A stretch of 64,000 nt of DNA, taken from NCBI GenBank assembly GCA_023525715.1, contig JAKNSD010000074.1, forward strand, positions 186,001-250,000, in the 5' to 3' direction. The notes under the pieces were generated by a model. The model saw only the letters and a program-made list of their open reading frames with translations. It was not told the DNA's origin and ran no database searches. Position 1 is the stretch's first letter. Each line of letters starts with the position of its first letter. This DNA is from Cichorium intybus. Taxonomy: Eukaryota > Streptophyta > Magnoliopsida > Asterales > Asteraceae. Both the position numbers and the translations under genes were made by a program. Shown piece by piece: positions 49,303 through 62,208 of the stretch.

Positions 49303-50590
49303 GGTATAAAATAAAAGAACCCTAATCGGGAAGGTAAGCATTCACTGTCACTCTCTCTTAAAACATTCCCATTCAATATATTGCTGATTTTACCATCGGA
49401 TTGTGCTCCTGGGATTTTATCCCGATAGTAATACTGACGGTTCCTTTTTCAGTCATATTATAATTCATCCGAGGGAAGGCTGCAACTGTTGAGGCCGCGG
49501 TCGACGTTCACTTCATCATACATCATGCTTCGACCTTCGATGATCAGAAGCAATCTCATATTCCTAGCTTCAAATTGACCTAATAACTTGGGGACCCACT
49601 TCGCTATGTAATCTCATATTTCAAAGTAATGGGTAATATTTTGGTATGATCATATATGTGTAATACCATTATCATGTTTGTGTTTGTTGAAGTCCTTTAT
49701 CCTAACACATATATTTCGTCGAGATCAAGTTGCAGAGATTAGTGAATCAGTCTCTGAAAACAACATTGAGAGTCGTTAGACATTTTTTGGTCTTGACATA
49801 TGGAAACGCGCCAACGGTCAAGTTAGAGAGGAACGATAATTGTAACTTTTATATACATACGGTGCTGACTCGCTTTACAATGGCCATACTGTACCTTCGA
49901 TTCTTATTTTAGCTTTCCAATGACTCTTGACCGGACATCATCATCGAGTCATGTTGTCATTTAATGCTCTTAGTTGGAAGTACTTTATGGGGGAGGGTTG
50001 TATTGTTAGCTTGTCTTGTTGTTGTCTTTGAATCGGGTCTATAGCAAGGCAAGTTGGTGCCACCTGACAATATGTTCGTCTTGTTAGGTCCGCACTCTAT
50101 TCAGACTCTTGTTTTGGGTCCTGCCAAGTGATAGTTATGGAATCCGATATCTGATTGGTCCGGTCATATGGTGCCATGGCGGCTATGGACATATTAGAAT
50201 CCGGTATGAGATGAGTTATGTTGCTTGACGACTGTTGATGTGCCGGAGTCAGATATGAAGCGAGTTCAGTTGTTTGACGGCTATGGTTTTGCCATAATCC
50301 AGTAAAATGTGGCGTATAGTCGTACCTTACTATACGTCAATAAACTCGTTTATTAGGAGAACATAATCTGTAAATGTGGTTTATGTTTTAACATGAATTG
50401 TTTTCTACTTGTTCCAGGTGTTTAAACTCATTAACTTGTTAGGTTTTCTACTAACTTGTGTGTAATATGTATTATAGGTTCTAAGCAAGATATTTTTAGG
50501 GAAAATGGAGTGGCTGGTCTAGGAGACGTCATGCCATGTATAATCCTAAGTTAAGGCTGTAAAGAGATGTATGATCTTAAGTTATAATTA
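49303..50590. other. Intergenic DNA, nothing recognised
   Basis: Only short ORFs without family motifs. No bounded element found. Confidence 0.4.
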
Positions 50591-50885
50591 TTATATTTGT
50601 AAGCATGGTGCTGTCTATAGAATATTTGTCTCTTGTCTATGTGTTAAAAATATATATGTTGGCTAGAGCACATGTAAGATAGCCATAATTGATAGATTAA
50701 TCTATTTAACATTAGTGTTGTGCTATAGTGGTAGCACATGTATACATACTTAATGTAGAACGATTTTTGTCTTGTCTATATGTTAAAAATAGAGCACATG
50801 GATTCATGGAAGATAGCCATGATTGATAGATTAATCTATTTATCATATGTTGTGTTATAGTGGTAGCACATGTTGTATCGAGAAT
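50590..50885. repeat. Diverged tandem duplication, ~140-bp unit
   Basis: Two successive copies share ttgtctatgtgttaaaaata, then gatagccat(a/g)attgatagattaatctattta and tatagtggtagcacatgt. The first copy is about 50595-50740 and the second about 50762-50880, with small indels. Non-coding. Confidence 0.8.
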
Positions 50886-52149
50886 AAATGTTTATTCTAG
50901 TTGTTATTTTATGGGTTGATTGTAATTTCGATTATGATTAGATACTTGTTAGTATCTACTTGATTTGTCATAAGTATCGACACATATACCTAAAATTTTG
51001 TATGGTTGTTATATTAGTTTGAAATTGAGTTTGTTACAACATGCTAGTGGTTTTGTCTTTGTTTATGTAACTACATCTAAAAATTGCTTTGTTTATCTAC
51101 TGTTCACATATTTAGAAAACAATCACCATTAATTTTGTAAAGCTGTGTAAAATATGGTTACAAATCATAAAATTCATTTTAATATGGTCCATGAAAGTAT
51201 GAAGCTAGTTACAAAAATCTAAATTGATGTCAATTTTCTATATTTGTTCCAGATATTCATTTTGATTTTTGAAATGAGAAACCGTCTTGCCATTGTCCTT
51301 GTCAAAAAAAAAAAAAAAAATCGAACTTTTATTTAAATTACAAAATAATATAATTATCACCAAAAGTTATTTGTACATTGTAGTTGGTTTTCTCGGTTTC
51401 TCCTTTGATATTGTGATATGGGTATTATATAAATTATGTGAGTTTGATGTCATTTACAACGAGACCAAAATATTTAATTTTCTACTCACTGTCAAACAAA
51501 ACTTAACGATACCAGAAGGTAAAATATGATATAAAAACAACAAAATACATGTCGGTATCAATGTGTTTAAGAAAATCATTACACTAATTCTCTGGCTTCT
51601 ATATGTAAATTAATATTATAATATGTTCTTTATCCGTTTACATCATATTTTATAAATATGCTATCTAATAGGAATGATGTTCCCTTTGTTAAAATAACGA
51701 GCATAACATCTACATTTGTTATGAGGTTGATTGTTGTCTACTTGGAACTTTTGGTTTTATTATCGAGACTTTTGGGACGTAGAACTAAAAACATTGGTTG
51801 TCTATACTCTATCCTACGATATAAATTACGTAAATGAATTAGGTAACATTTCCACATGTTGTATAAGGGCTTTATGCCAATATTTGGTAACATAAGGGTC
51901 TACGAAGAAATGTGTAATAATGTAAGGGCTTAAGTGTACTTATGCCACGCATGAACTCTATCGGTTTGTGTGAACCACTTGGTCTTATCGTGTGGGGCTG
52001 AGTGTAATGTGCCTAAATTTCTCAACCCACCCAAATCAACAAACACGTCCATGAATTCAAAATTGTATTTATTAAAAAATTTATCGTTAATTAATCCTAT
52101 TTGGTACTTATCTGTCCAATTAAATAGTATAGTTTTAGTAAAAGAAATA
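50886..52149. other. Intergenic DNA, nothing recognised
   Basis: AT-rich, with an A-run at 51305-51320. No supported gene or element. Confidence 0.45.
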
Positions 52150-52244
52150 TTTTCAAGAAGATATCTAAAAGCTTTAAATAGATACGACCTGCTTACATAT
52201 TCCAATGATATATACAACTTAATTTATATATTTAATGCTTTAAA

Positions 52245-52870
52245 TTTTTTTGGAAACGGTAAATATATTATAAAACCACCGAAATTAAACATGTACATTC
52301 GCCAAGGTTAGGCTAGTGAGGTACCAAGCCTGAAAACACCCAAAGTCTCTACATATAGCCTAAACGCATACAAAGAGAGTTACATTCCACCCAACCCAAC
52401 TTAAATTAAGTTTATTGCTCGCTTAATCTAGTTATACACCTCTGCCTTGATTTGATTTACCACCGCTGGAATCGAGGGTTGAGATTGCCGAAAGACTTTT
52501 TCGTTCCGGGCCTTCCAAATACCCCATAGAGTTTCGTATACAACAGATAGCAACCTTCGTTTTTTTTTTCGGACAATTTCCCCGGTTGTCGGTAATGTTT
52601 AGAACCTCATCCACGTTGTTTGATGTATCCAGCCGAGCTTCACACCAGATCCCAATGCTTTCCCAAACATTTCTCGCGAAGCTACATCCCACTAGCACAT
52701 GCTCTCGGTTTTCCACTTCACTTCCGCATAAGTCACATATCGAAGAAGGGATGTTAATCCCTCTTCGGACAAGCCCCGCCTTGGTTGGGATGCCCCCTCT
52801 TTTGACCTTCCAAATAAAACAAAGAACTTTAAATGGAACCTCCTTTATCCATTTGATGTTTTCACATGCT
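52245..52870 (-). mobile_element. 5'-truncated LINE, zf-RVT end only
   Basis: The minus strand reads WIKEVPFKVLCFIWKVKRGG, then NIPSSICDLCGSEVENREH and VLVGCSFARNVWESIGIWC. This is the zf-RVT domain found at the C terminus of plant LINE ORF2. A 3' UTR of about 250 bp follows, ending in GTTTCC and seven A residues (52251-52245). The copy is 5'-truncated at about 52870. The ~90 bp beyond each end are similar to each other (see findings). Confidence 0.85.
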
Positions 52871-52995
52871 AAACTAAGTGATAGGTTCTTATTGAATGCT
52901 TTAAATGGATACAACATATTCAAGCAATGTATGCAACTTATTTTGTATATTATAATGCTTTTAAATGCTTTAAATGGATTTTTTTTGGAACATGC

Positions 52996-53118
<123 letters not shown>

Positions 53119-55093
53119 CCACATCTAACAAGGAGATAGATGGGCAAAGTACAACCGAACAAAAGACAGGAAGAAAAGATAATAAGTTACAGAGGTCTCA
53201 TAGACCAATCACACCAATTAAGATTTTTACAACCACCTCTATACTTGATCCAATTATACGTTGATGTCTTCACACAATCCACCAGTCTCGCCGTAGACAA
53301 TGCAGTTGCGTTGAATCTTCAGTCACATCTTAATTTCCAAATCCACCAACAAGTACCATAGCAAATACAAGTAATCTCTTTCTTTTTATTCATGTGAATC
53401 CCCTGTGATTTTGAAAAGTTCACCATATCACCAATGGATAGAAATTGAGGGGCATCGATATTACACCAGTCAAAAATCATCCTCCAAACTTTGCTTGCAA
53501 ACGGGCATTCGAAAAAGATGTGATAAATTTCGTCCAAACCGTTAATACATTGACTACAATGCAAGGAATCTATTGTAATGCCACGCTTCACAAGCTCACA
53601 TGAAGAAGGTAGACGCCCTAGGTTTGCTTTCCATATACAACATAGAATCTTAGTCGGAATTACTTAGAGCCATTTAGACCAGAGAGAAGGGGCAGAAGCG
53701 TTATCCAATAGATCCCTAACCTTGTGAACATAAAATGTCCCGTTAGGTGATAGAGGGCACAACCAAACATCTGTGCCAGGAGTACACGAGTGAGACATAA
53801 GAAGGGTAGTAATGTTATTCAGCTCATGACCGTGCACAGCAGAAACCGGCTCAGAAATCCAATCCCAAACAGGTCCGTTGATGGATACTCTATCACTAAC
53901 TTTGCACCCTTTTTTTCTTTCTAATCGGTATAACTCCGAGAATAAGGATTTGAGTGGAGCATCCCCAATCCACTTATCCCACCAGAAGAATGTATTACAT
54001 CCATCTTTAACATGTCTATAAAAAATATCGCCCAAATTCACCCCGTAATTATCCAATTCAGATTCTATACCCGCGATGCTATACCACGTACCAGTGATTG
54101 ACTTATTCGCGAGACAGTTTGCCGGTTTTCGATGCAGGTTGTGGATACCTTGAATAACTCGTATCCAAAGTAAGGGTGTATCCATTCTATATCTCCACCA
54201 CCATTTAATTAGCAGTGCCCGATTAAACGCCTTTAAAGACCCAACCCCAAGCCCCCATTCTCCTTCTGATCAATAACTCTATCCCAAGAGACCCAACTAA
54301 TTTTTCGTTTTTCATCACTCTCACCCCAAAGGAAACGCCTCCTGATATTTTCAAGTAGTTCCAACACGCAGTTTGGTGCAAGGAATAAGGAGAAATAATA
54401 TGTGGGGAGATTACCTAGTACAACCTTGATTAACGTTAATCGCCTACCAAATGAAAGTGTTTTCACTTTCCATTTAGACAAATTTTCTTGGAATCTTTCC
54501 ACAACCGGCTTCCGGTTCTTTTTAAGTCGCATGTTTGCACCAATTGGAACACCAAGGTAAAGGAACGGGAGAGTGGCATGTTCACATCCGAGAGGGGCCG
54601 CCCATCGTTCAACAATTATTGGATCAACTCCAATACCGAAGATTCTGGATTTAGAGAAATTTACTTTGTGACCCGAGGCAATGTGAAAGCACCGAAGAAT
54701 CCTAGCTAGATTTTTGATGTTTGAAATACTCCAATCACCAATGAATAGAGCATCGTCTGCATAGAAAAGGTGAGAAATATACGTATTCGACCGAGGGATT
54801 TTTATGTCGGTAAAAACATCTAAGCTACACACCGATCTCGTGACAGCATTGAGACCCTCCATCACAATAATGAATAGAAAGGGGAGAGAGGATCTCCTTG
54901 TCTAACTCCCATTTCCATCGGGAATTCCTTTGAGAGAGAACCATTTACTAAGACCAAAGCTCTGGCCCACATAAGACACCCCGAGATCCAAGATCTCCAT
55001 ATCGTTCTGAATCCCATTTGAATCATCACCGAGTCCAAATACATCCGGTTGACTGAGTCGAATGCCTTCTCGAAGTCAACTTTGAATAGTAAC

Positions 55094-55396
55094 TGTTAGT
55101 GTATCCCACATTGGTGCGACACGGTCCTATAAGTTTGTATATATGTTGGAGTCTCCCCTCTCTCCACAAGGGCTCTTTTGGAGAGACACTATTGGGCTCC
55201 ACATATATTTACATGGTATCAGAGCCAGTGTCCCGCACCCCTATAACCTCATCGAGCCTACGTCTCTGAGGGGGAGTGTTAGTGTATCCCACATTGGTGC
55301 GACACGGTCCTATAAGTTTGTATATATGTTGGAGTCTCCCCTCTCTCCACAAGGGCTCTTTTGGAGAGACACTATTGGGCTCCACATATATTTACA
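55094..55396 (+). mobile_element. TRIM retrotransposon, 303 bp, identical 120-bp LTRs
   Basis: The LTRs at 55094-55213 and 55277-55396 appear identical over all 120 bases (TGTTAGTGTATCCCACATT ... ATATATTTACA). The PBS TGGTATCAGAGCC lies at 55214-55226 and the polypurine tract gagggggag at 55268-55276. GTAAC flanks both sides (55089-55093 and 55397-55401). It is the same family as the TRIM at 31709-32011. It is inserted in the RT domain of the LINE at 52979-56560. No coding capacity. Confidence 0.96.
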
Positions 55397-56560
55397 GTAA
55401 CATTTCTTTTTTCTCCTTCTTCGCCCAAGAACATAGTTCATTTACAATTAAGGGGCCTTCCAATATATGTCTTCCTTCCACAAAAGCGGATTGGACTTCA
55501 TCGATGACTTTTCCGATAACAGATTTCAATCGATTAGCAAGCGTTTTGGAAATGACTTTGTAAATACATCCAATAAGACTGATAGGGCAAAAATACTAGG
55601 TTTTAGCGGGTCTCGGATTTTAGGGATAAGCGTAATGAAGGAGTTGCAGCCAATCTTGATATTACCAAATTTTTCGAAATGTTTCATAACACCAAAAATC
55701 ATTTTTGACGAGATCCCAATACTTCTTGAGAAACAAAAAGGTGAAGCCATCATGTCCGGGGATTTATCAGAACCACAATTCCAAACCGCCATTGTAACTT
55801 CCTCCATTGAGAAAGGTGACTCGAGAAAGGAGCTATCAAGTGGACTTATCTTGCAGATGTTTGGGTTTATCAATTTGGGTCGATTAACCCACTGTTCTTT
55901 AAATTTGTTGCAAAAGAAACAGAATAATTCTTCCTTGATTAATTCACCATCCGAGATCCATTCCCCATTGATGTTTAAACCGTAAATACGATTTTTTTGT
56001 TGTTTGTTATTAACAAAGCCATGAAAAAAGCATGTGTTTTCGTCCCCGTCTACTAACCATTTGACTCGAGCTTTTTGTTTTATGTCTAATGCCACCATCT
56101 TTTCCAATTCACATATTCTCTGCATACAAAATCGCCTTCTAGATAAATCAGGGGAAGTTAAAGTTGTTTTTTTCGCCTCCTGATCAAATTTCTGTAAGTC
56201 CATTTTCAGTTTCTGTAGTTCCAATAATTCTTTGGGATGGTCGAATGATCCACATTTTCGTAATTCACCCTTCAGGGATTTAAGTTTTTCTAACAAGTAT
56301 CTTCCCAGGGTCTCGTATCCCTAAAAATTTCCCCATGCGTTACGTACTACTAGATCAAAGCCATCTCGATGGATCCAAGAGTTGAAGAACCTTAATGGAG
56401 TTTTTCCACAATTAATGGTACCGGATAATAGTATAATCGGGCAGTGGTCCGAGAGCCCTTTAGGAAGAGCAATTGAAGAGATTCCCGGAAGCTTGTTGAC
56501 CAAATTTTGACCAACGAGGAACCTATCGAGCTTACTCAACTTAAACTCCCTTTGACAGAA

Positions 56561-59269
56561 ATACGTGAAGTGATGCCCCCATCTGCATTATCATGTACAT
56601 GAAGTCGATCAGGATCGAGTTGAGCAAACTAAACCGGTGATTGGAGATGCCGGAGTCTCCAACGAACCTCGTAAGTCTCCTGACGACATGTTCCCCAATT
56701 TATCAGTTTATATAGGAATATTTATAAATTGCGTCAATCGAAAAATCCATCAAATCTAGTAATAATTCAGGTGTTTGGGTTTGGGGTCCAAATTTGGTTT
56801 AGAAATTAGAACCGAAGAGGAAGTTCACATTAAAACACAATGTCCGCAAAGTGTCCAATCATTTGAAATGAAACCTTCATATAATGCGTTTGTTAAAATT
56901 CGAACTCTTAATTATTTAAGCAATTATTCCAAAACGATGTTAACCAGTAAAATTCATAAAGAAGTTTTTTTATTGTATTAAATAACATAAATAGAAAATA
57001 AATTTAATTGTCTATGTGTAACATCTTAATTTCATGGATTTCGAAGCAGAGAATATATAAGAGAAAAGGATCAAAATAGTCTAATTCTATAAAATTTTGC
57101 TAAAAATAGTAAAAAATCAGTCAAATTACCAAAATAGTCTCAAAGGCGGGCTATGTCACATACGAAAATAATGGTGTGGCCTGCAAAAATTCCCCTTCAC
57201 CTGTGAAAATGCAAATGCTGAGGTGTCGTGTATTGAGCTCCGATTTTTTAAATATGGGTTAAAGCTCATGGGCCCAATGTATAAAAAGTCGAAATTTTCC
57301 CATGCTACCTTTATTTTCAGTTTACAAAGTTACGAAATCCTCTCAATCTCTCTGCGACAATGGCTGAAGAATACCCGTCAAATATGGTAAGTTCTCTTAT
57401 TTTTATATCTTTTTCGTGTTTTTGTACATGCTTAGATGATAGGTCATCAAAACTAGCAATATAACAAAAAATACCTCGAAACTCGAAAATCACAGAGAGA
57501 ATCACAAGTTGCTCTGCCCACATGCTTACAAATGCTTAATGCACATTCTGTGCATTAAACACTTATACTTTCACAGGTGTGCCAACAACGCTTACCAAAG
57601 TACAAGCGTGTAATGCACATATTATGCATTAAACACTTGTAATTTGGAATGATGTCATGTTATTGTATTAAGTAGATACACATGGTTATTCATAAATACA
57701 TTATGTGATTGTATCGTGACAACAAAGATTTTATCAGGAGTAGCGACCAGTGATAACCATGTCTTGACCATGCGAAATGTGGTGGATAGAGCTAACTACA
57801 GTTGGCAATGATTTGGACTACTTAGCAAGTACCTGGTGGTAGACAGTGGAGAATAGTCGTGCATAATGGGTGTGATCATTGACACAATTAGGTAATGAAC
57901 TGAGGAAGGATGTAGTTAACATGAAATTTATTATTGGAGCCATTACTGATAGTTTTGTGGTAACTACACGATTAATGTAGTATGGGAGTTGTGTTGGATA
58001 GTCAAGTATGACTTGGATGGCCATAAATACACGAATGTGGTTAGGTGATCGAATGCTATATGTGTAACAAGTGTTTCATTCCTTTATATCCTTTATTGCT
58101 AGTTGTAGTGTATTAATTATAGTGGGAGTGTGGTAAACCTTGTATGGTATTGAGAAAGGGATGAGAATATAATACTTTCGAATGAGAAAATTGATGTAGA
58201 GGATGGTTGTGGACGGTGTATGGTCTCACTGACTAGGTGTGTTGTTCTAATTGCTGATGATTGCCCTACTGGCGGATATTACTCTAGTGATTGATGTTGT
58301 ATTATTGGCATGTGTACTTGAAAGAGTGGTTTTAACCTGTAAGATTATGGGGCTAGCTAACGTGGCTATGGTAACTTGTGTGGCTATTATGTTGATTTTG
58401 TAGTTACATATCGTCAACAATGTTAACCATTGAACCTATGCAATTAAATATTGGCGGTGGCCCTAATTATTAGGCTTATGTATATCAAGTACTACTATAG
58501 GTCGTACAATTAGGCTTTTGTGGTCATCCTTACATTATTACGGGTGGAGGTATGATGAGCTTTTGTGGTTCGAGACCGTGGGGACAAATGAGGAAATGGG
58601 CTAGAAATTTAACTTAAATGTTTTAGTAATAGCCTGATTAAATGCATACCTAGATTGATGAATGTTGTTTTAACAGTTTTTGTACGTGTTTATTGATTAA
58701 TGTATACTTTATGCGTGCCTGAATGGTTTAATTATACTTGAATGGTTGGAGAATGGACCTAAATGGCCCTTGGTTGATCGGCTATAGTCAATATAACTAA
58801 AGAAATTATGAATGGTTAAGGATGAAAATCAGTAATTATAATTGATCACCTTAAGGTGGTTGTGGTGGTGATTCTAGATTATATATGAAAACGAGACGAG
58901 AACTTTGAGACCATATGTGGCGAGATATTGCAGGAATCGTGTGGATACATAACGAATACCTTGCAGCCATGCAGTGGTTATTGATGAAATTCCATGTTGA
59001 GTATTTTTTGACCATACATGACAAGTTACTGGTGGGCTTTATAGCGAGTACCTGGAGCCAAGAACAAAGTGTGTGAAAATGGGGGAAGTTGGATGTATAA
59101 TTGTAATATAATTAATTGGTGAGAAATTTCTGGTACTTAAATGTGATTGGTTCCCATTGCCTATAGTTATATCATGCGGGAGTGGTGAATTATGGAATTT
59201 ATCGATTGCTGTTAGGACAAATTCTATTTGGTTTAATCTTTGCATTTTATAGGGACTAAATATGTAAAA
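56561..59269. other. Intergenic DNA, one possible orphan exon
   Basis: Mostly without features. At 57360-57386 the sequence ATGGCTGAAGAATACCCG...AATATG followed by gtaagttc could be a first coding exon (MAEEYPSNM). However, no continuation exon was recognised, so it is not called. Confidence 0.4.
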
Positions 59270-59598
59270 TATCAAAGTTATGGGTTGTTTTAGGTTTTTC
59301 GGTTGGGACCGAAAAACCCCTGGGTTGTTCGGTCTGGCTGCGTGTTTTTCAGCCCATGGGTTGTGTTGTTTGGTCTGGTAGACGTGAGGTATAAGTAGGT
59401 GTCGAGTGCTCTTTTTGTTGGTTGGTTGTTTTGGAGCTCTTGGTGTTCATAGCAAAATTATGTCAAAGTTCAAGCAACTACATCTTATGTACTTGACGAT
59501 TGTTCTAATAAAATCGTGTGCATTGAAGGTGATTTGATTGTGTTCTTATTGATTTGATTGATACCTTGTGAAGATCTAGGATTAATTTGGGACCTACA
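59270..59598 (+). mobile_element. 5' LTR (3' part) of a Copia element
   Basis: The LTR ends ...gggacctaca at 59598, immediately before the primer binding site. A TATA-like ggtataagtagg lies near 59389 and probably marks U3/R. The LTR start could not be located and the 3' LTR is outside the window, so the left coordinate is a placeholder. Confidence 0.55.
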
Positions 59599-60260
59599 AT
59601 TGGTATCAGAGCTTGAAAACCTTGTGTTTTTGAGTATTTTGGTATCAATCTCATATTTCCTTTCGTTGGATCTTGGATTTTTGAAGGATTTTGGATTGTT
59701 TTGATCGAAAATTTGGTGTTTTTATGCTTGGTGTTCTTCGTGTTCTTGGAAATTTTCAAGCAAAAGGCATCAAAATCACGTTTTGATCTAAAAATGCTGA
59801 TTGTGAAGTTGTTTAAGCAACATTCAGATCTAAGATAGTTGTTCGGTCACGCTCCTTGGTTTCTCAGTGGCAACGCTGTGAATTAGGGTTTTTCAAGGTT
59901 GTTCGGTCCATTAAAGGTTGTTTGGTGAGCCCATTTGAGTTGTTCGGTGTGATTTAGTGTTTCAGAAAATCGGTTGTTTGCAGTTGTTCAGTCTTGAGTG
60001 TTTGTCTAGGAACTTGGTTAGATTGTTGTTCGGTATTGTTGATCGGTCAAGTTGTTCGTGTGAAGATTTTTCGGTTCAGTTTCTCGGTGTGAAGGTTTTT
60101 CGTTCCTAGGTTCTCGATCTACAGTTATTTCACTAAAAAAGGGGGTAAAAATTTTCGAAAGGCTGTGTCTAATTTTTGTTTTTCGGCAGAATTTTTTTTT
60201 GGGGTTTTCAATCTATATTTTGGCATTTGAAGGTTTTCTCGGTCCACTTGAACCTTTAAA

Positions 60261-61612
60261 ATGGCAACAAAAGACGCTTTAGAAGTTGCTTGTTCTTCTC
60301 AATCGTGTGTTGATATAATTTCCAAACTTCATGAACACATCGATAATTTAGTTAGAGAAATATTTGACTTAGAAAACCTTGTCCATAAACACAAAAAGAA
60401 CTGAAACCTCTCCGGGAATCTTTAGATGCTAAAACCTCATATTATCTCAAAATACAAGATGAGTTTACTATAAAAAATTGCCATCTTAAATTTCCAAATG
60501 AGGATGTTGCTAGATTAACTGCTGAACTTGATACATTGAAATCAAAATTTCAGGATACTGAATCTAATCTTAAGAAAATTTATGTATCAAGTGAAGTAGT
60601 TGAATCTATAATTGATCATCAAACTAAGTGGTCTAATATGTATGGTGAAGGACTTGGTTATAGTTCTGTTGCTCCTCCCTATAATAATAACTTTACTCTA
60701 CCCCTTGAAACCTAAGAGTCAGAGGAATGTTATATCTCCAATTTCATCCCAAAGGATCAATCTAGCACTACTGAGAGTTTTTAAATGAATTCTACTGATG
60801 CTTCTACCTCATGTGCAGATATAGTGAACAAGGAGGATGAAATCAAGGAGAACAGGACTGCTGAGACCTGTGCCCCTTCTAAACCTTGTGATGATGGTTT
60901 GAATTCAAATATTCCAAATGTTGGAAAATACAAACCACTAAAGTTTGTGAAAAAGGGTGACATTCCCTGTGGACCAAGACCTAGTCCCAGTAAATGTGGT
61001 TATGCTTATACTTGTGGAAACACCTTGAAAAACTCAAAAGGACAAGGACCAAGTCACAATCTCATTTACCTGAAAAGACAAATGTGCTTCAACTGTGGGA
61101 TTGCAGGTCACATCGCTCGTAACTGTCCATATCGTCCATACGTTCCCTTCTACGCACAACACTGGCAGAATGTGCCAAGTGGGAGCTCTTGCAAAAGAAA
61201 ACCCTCGAGGTCACGCTCAATATATGGTAATTGGAATGCGGCAAAGGCCAAGAAGCAGACCCCCAATGACAAGAAGACCGATTCGAGAGATGACTCTGCC
61301 AAATCAAAATCGGTAAGGTCGAGTTTATTTCAAGGATTGTCCTCGAGTCCACACTGGCAACATAAGCACAAATCGATGGGGAGTCTTGTTTCAAACTCAG
61401 GTGCTGATACACCCATCCGGTTAAACAACAAGCGATAAAAGCCAAACTACCGATGGGTACCCAAAGGCCAATGTTCTGAATCATCTAATTGTCCTGCTAA
61501 TTCTTCATGTTCTTTATTTGATAAGCAGGATATGATCTTGGAACACGTAAAGTGTGTTGATGACAATGGTCGACCTAGTTTCAAGATGGACTGGGTTCCC
61601 AAGACCAATTAA
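60261..61612 (+). pseudogene. Copia gag remnant with CCHC zinc knuckle
   Basis: Starts MATKDALEVACSSQSC at 60261 and carries a leucine-heptad coiled-coil-like region (KLHEHIDNLVREIFDLENLV). One frameshift occurs near 60400 and stops near 60714 and 60783. A Lys-rich region leads to the nucleocapsid knuckle CFNCGIAGHIARNC (CX2CX4HX4C) at about 61084-61125. The basic tail ends GRPSFKMDWVPKTN before TAA at 61610. Gag forms the virus-like particle and binds element RNA. The open part from 60785 alone gives 217 codons. Inactive by lesions. Confidence 0.85.
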
Positions 61613-61649
61613 GCCCGCAACTTGTGAAGGAGCAGCTATGGAGGAATAT

Positions 61650-61800
61650 CATCAAACCTTGGTTTGTTGATAATGGCTGTTCTAGGCACACGACAGGAGA
61701 CATCTCTCAATTGCACAACATTCAAATTTTTAATGGAGAGCATGTGTCCATTGCGGGAAGAAGAAGAAAGGAAAGATCACCTAGGGATCGTAACTAAGGA
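61650..61800 (+). pseudogene. Copia aspartic protease fragment
   Basis: In the frame offset from gag, the sequence reads KPWFVDNGCSRHTTGDISQL, the plant Copia retropepsin motif. Most family members have D-S-G or D-N-G at this place. It continues with HNIQIFNGEHVSIAG before frameshifts and a stop. No integrase GKGTF or RT motif follows. The reading frame ends about 85 bp before the polypurine tract, which places the pol deletion here. Confidence 0.8.
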
Positions 61801-62208
61801 CGTGTTGAAGATTGAACAGGTAACTTCGTTCCAAACTGGATTTGATTCGTTTTGATGACTGAAAATTAATTTTTTGTGAATTTTGTAAATATTTCTTGTT
61901 AGTTAAATTTGTTCATTTTCGGTCATTCTCCTCTATGCACAAATTTAGGGGGAGAATTAAAAACAAAAAAAATCACAAAAATTAAAAAAAAAAGAAAAAC
62001 AAAAAAAAATTACAAAACTTTAAAAATACAAAAATATTTTTTTATAATTTTCATATCTTTCCTTATTTTTATAATTTTCATATCTTTCCTTTCAGAAAAT
62101 TAAACATTACAAAAATATTGTTCCTTTTTATATTCCTTACCTACCGACGACGCACCGAGTAATACCACTCACTGGTGAGTTACCTTTTAAATGTTAGTGA
62201 TCCTCATT

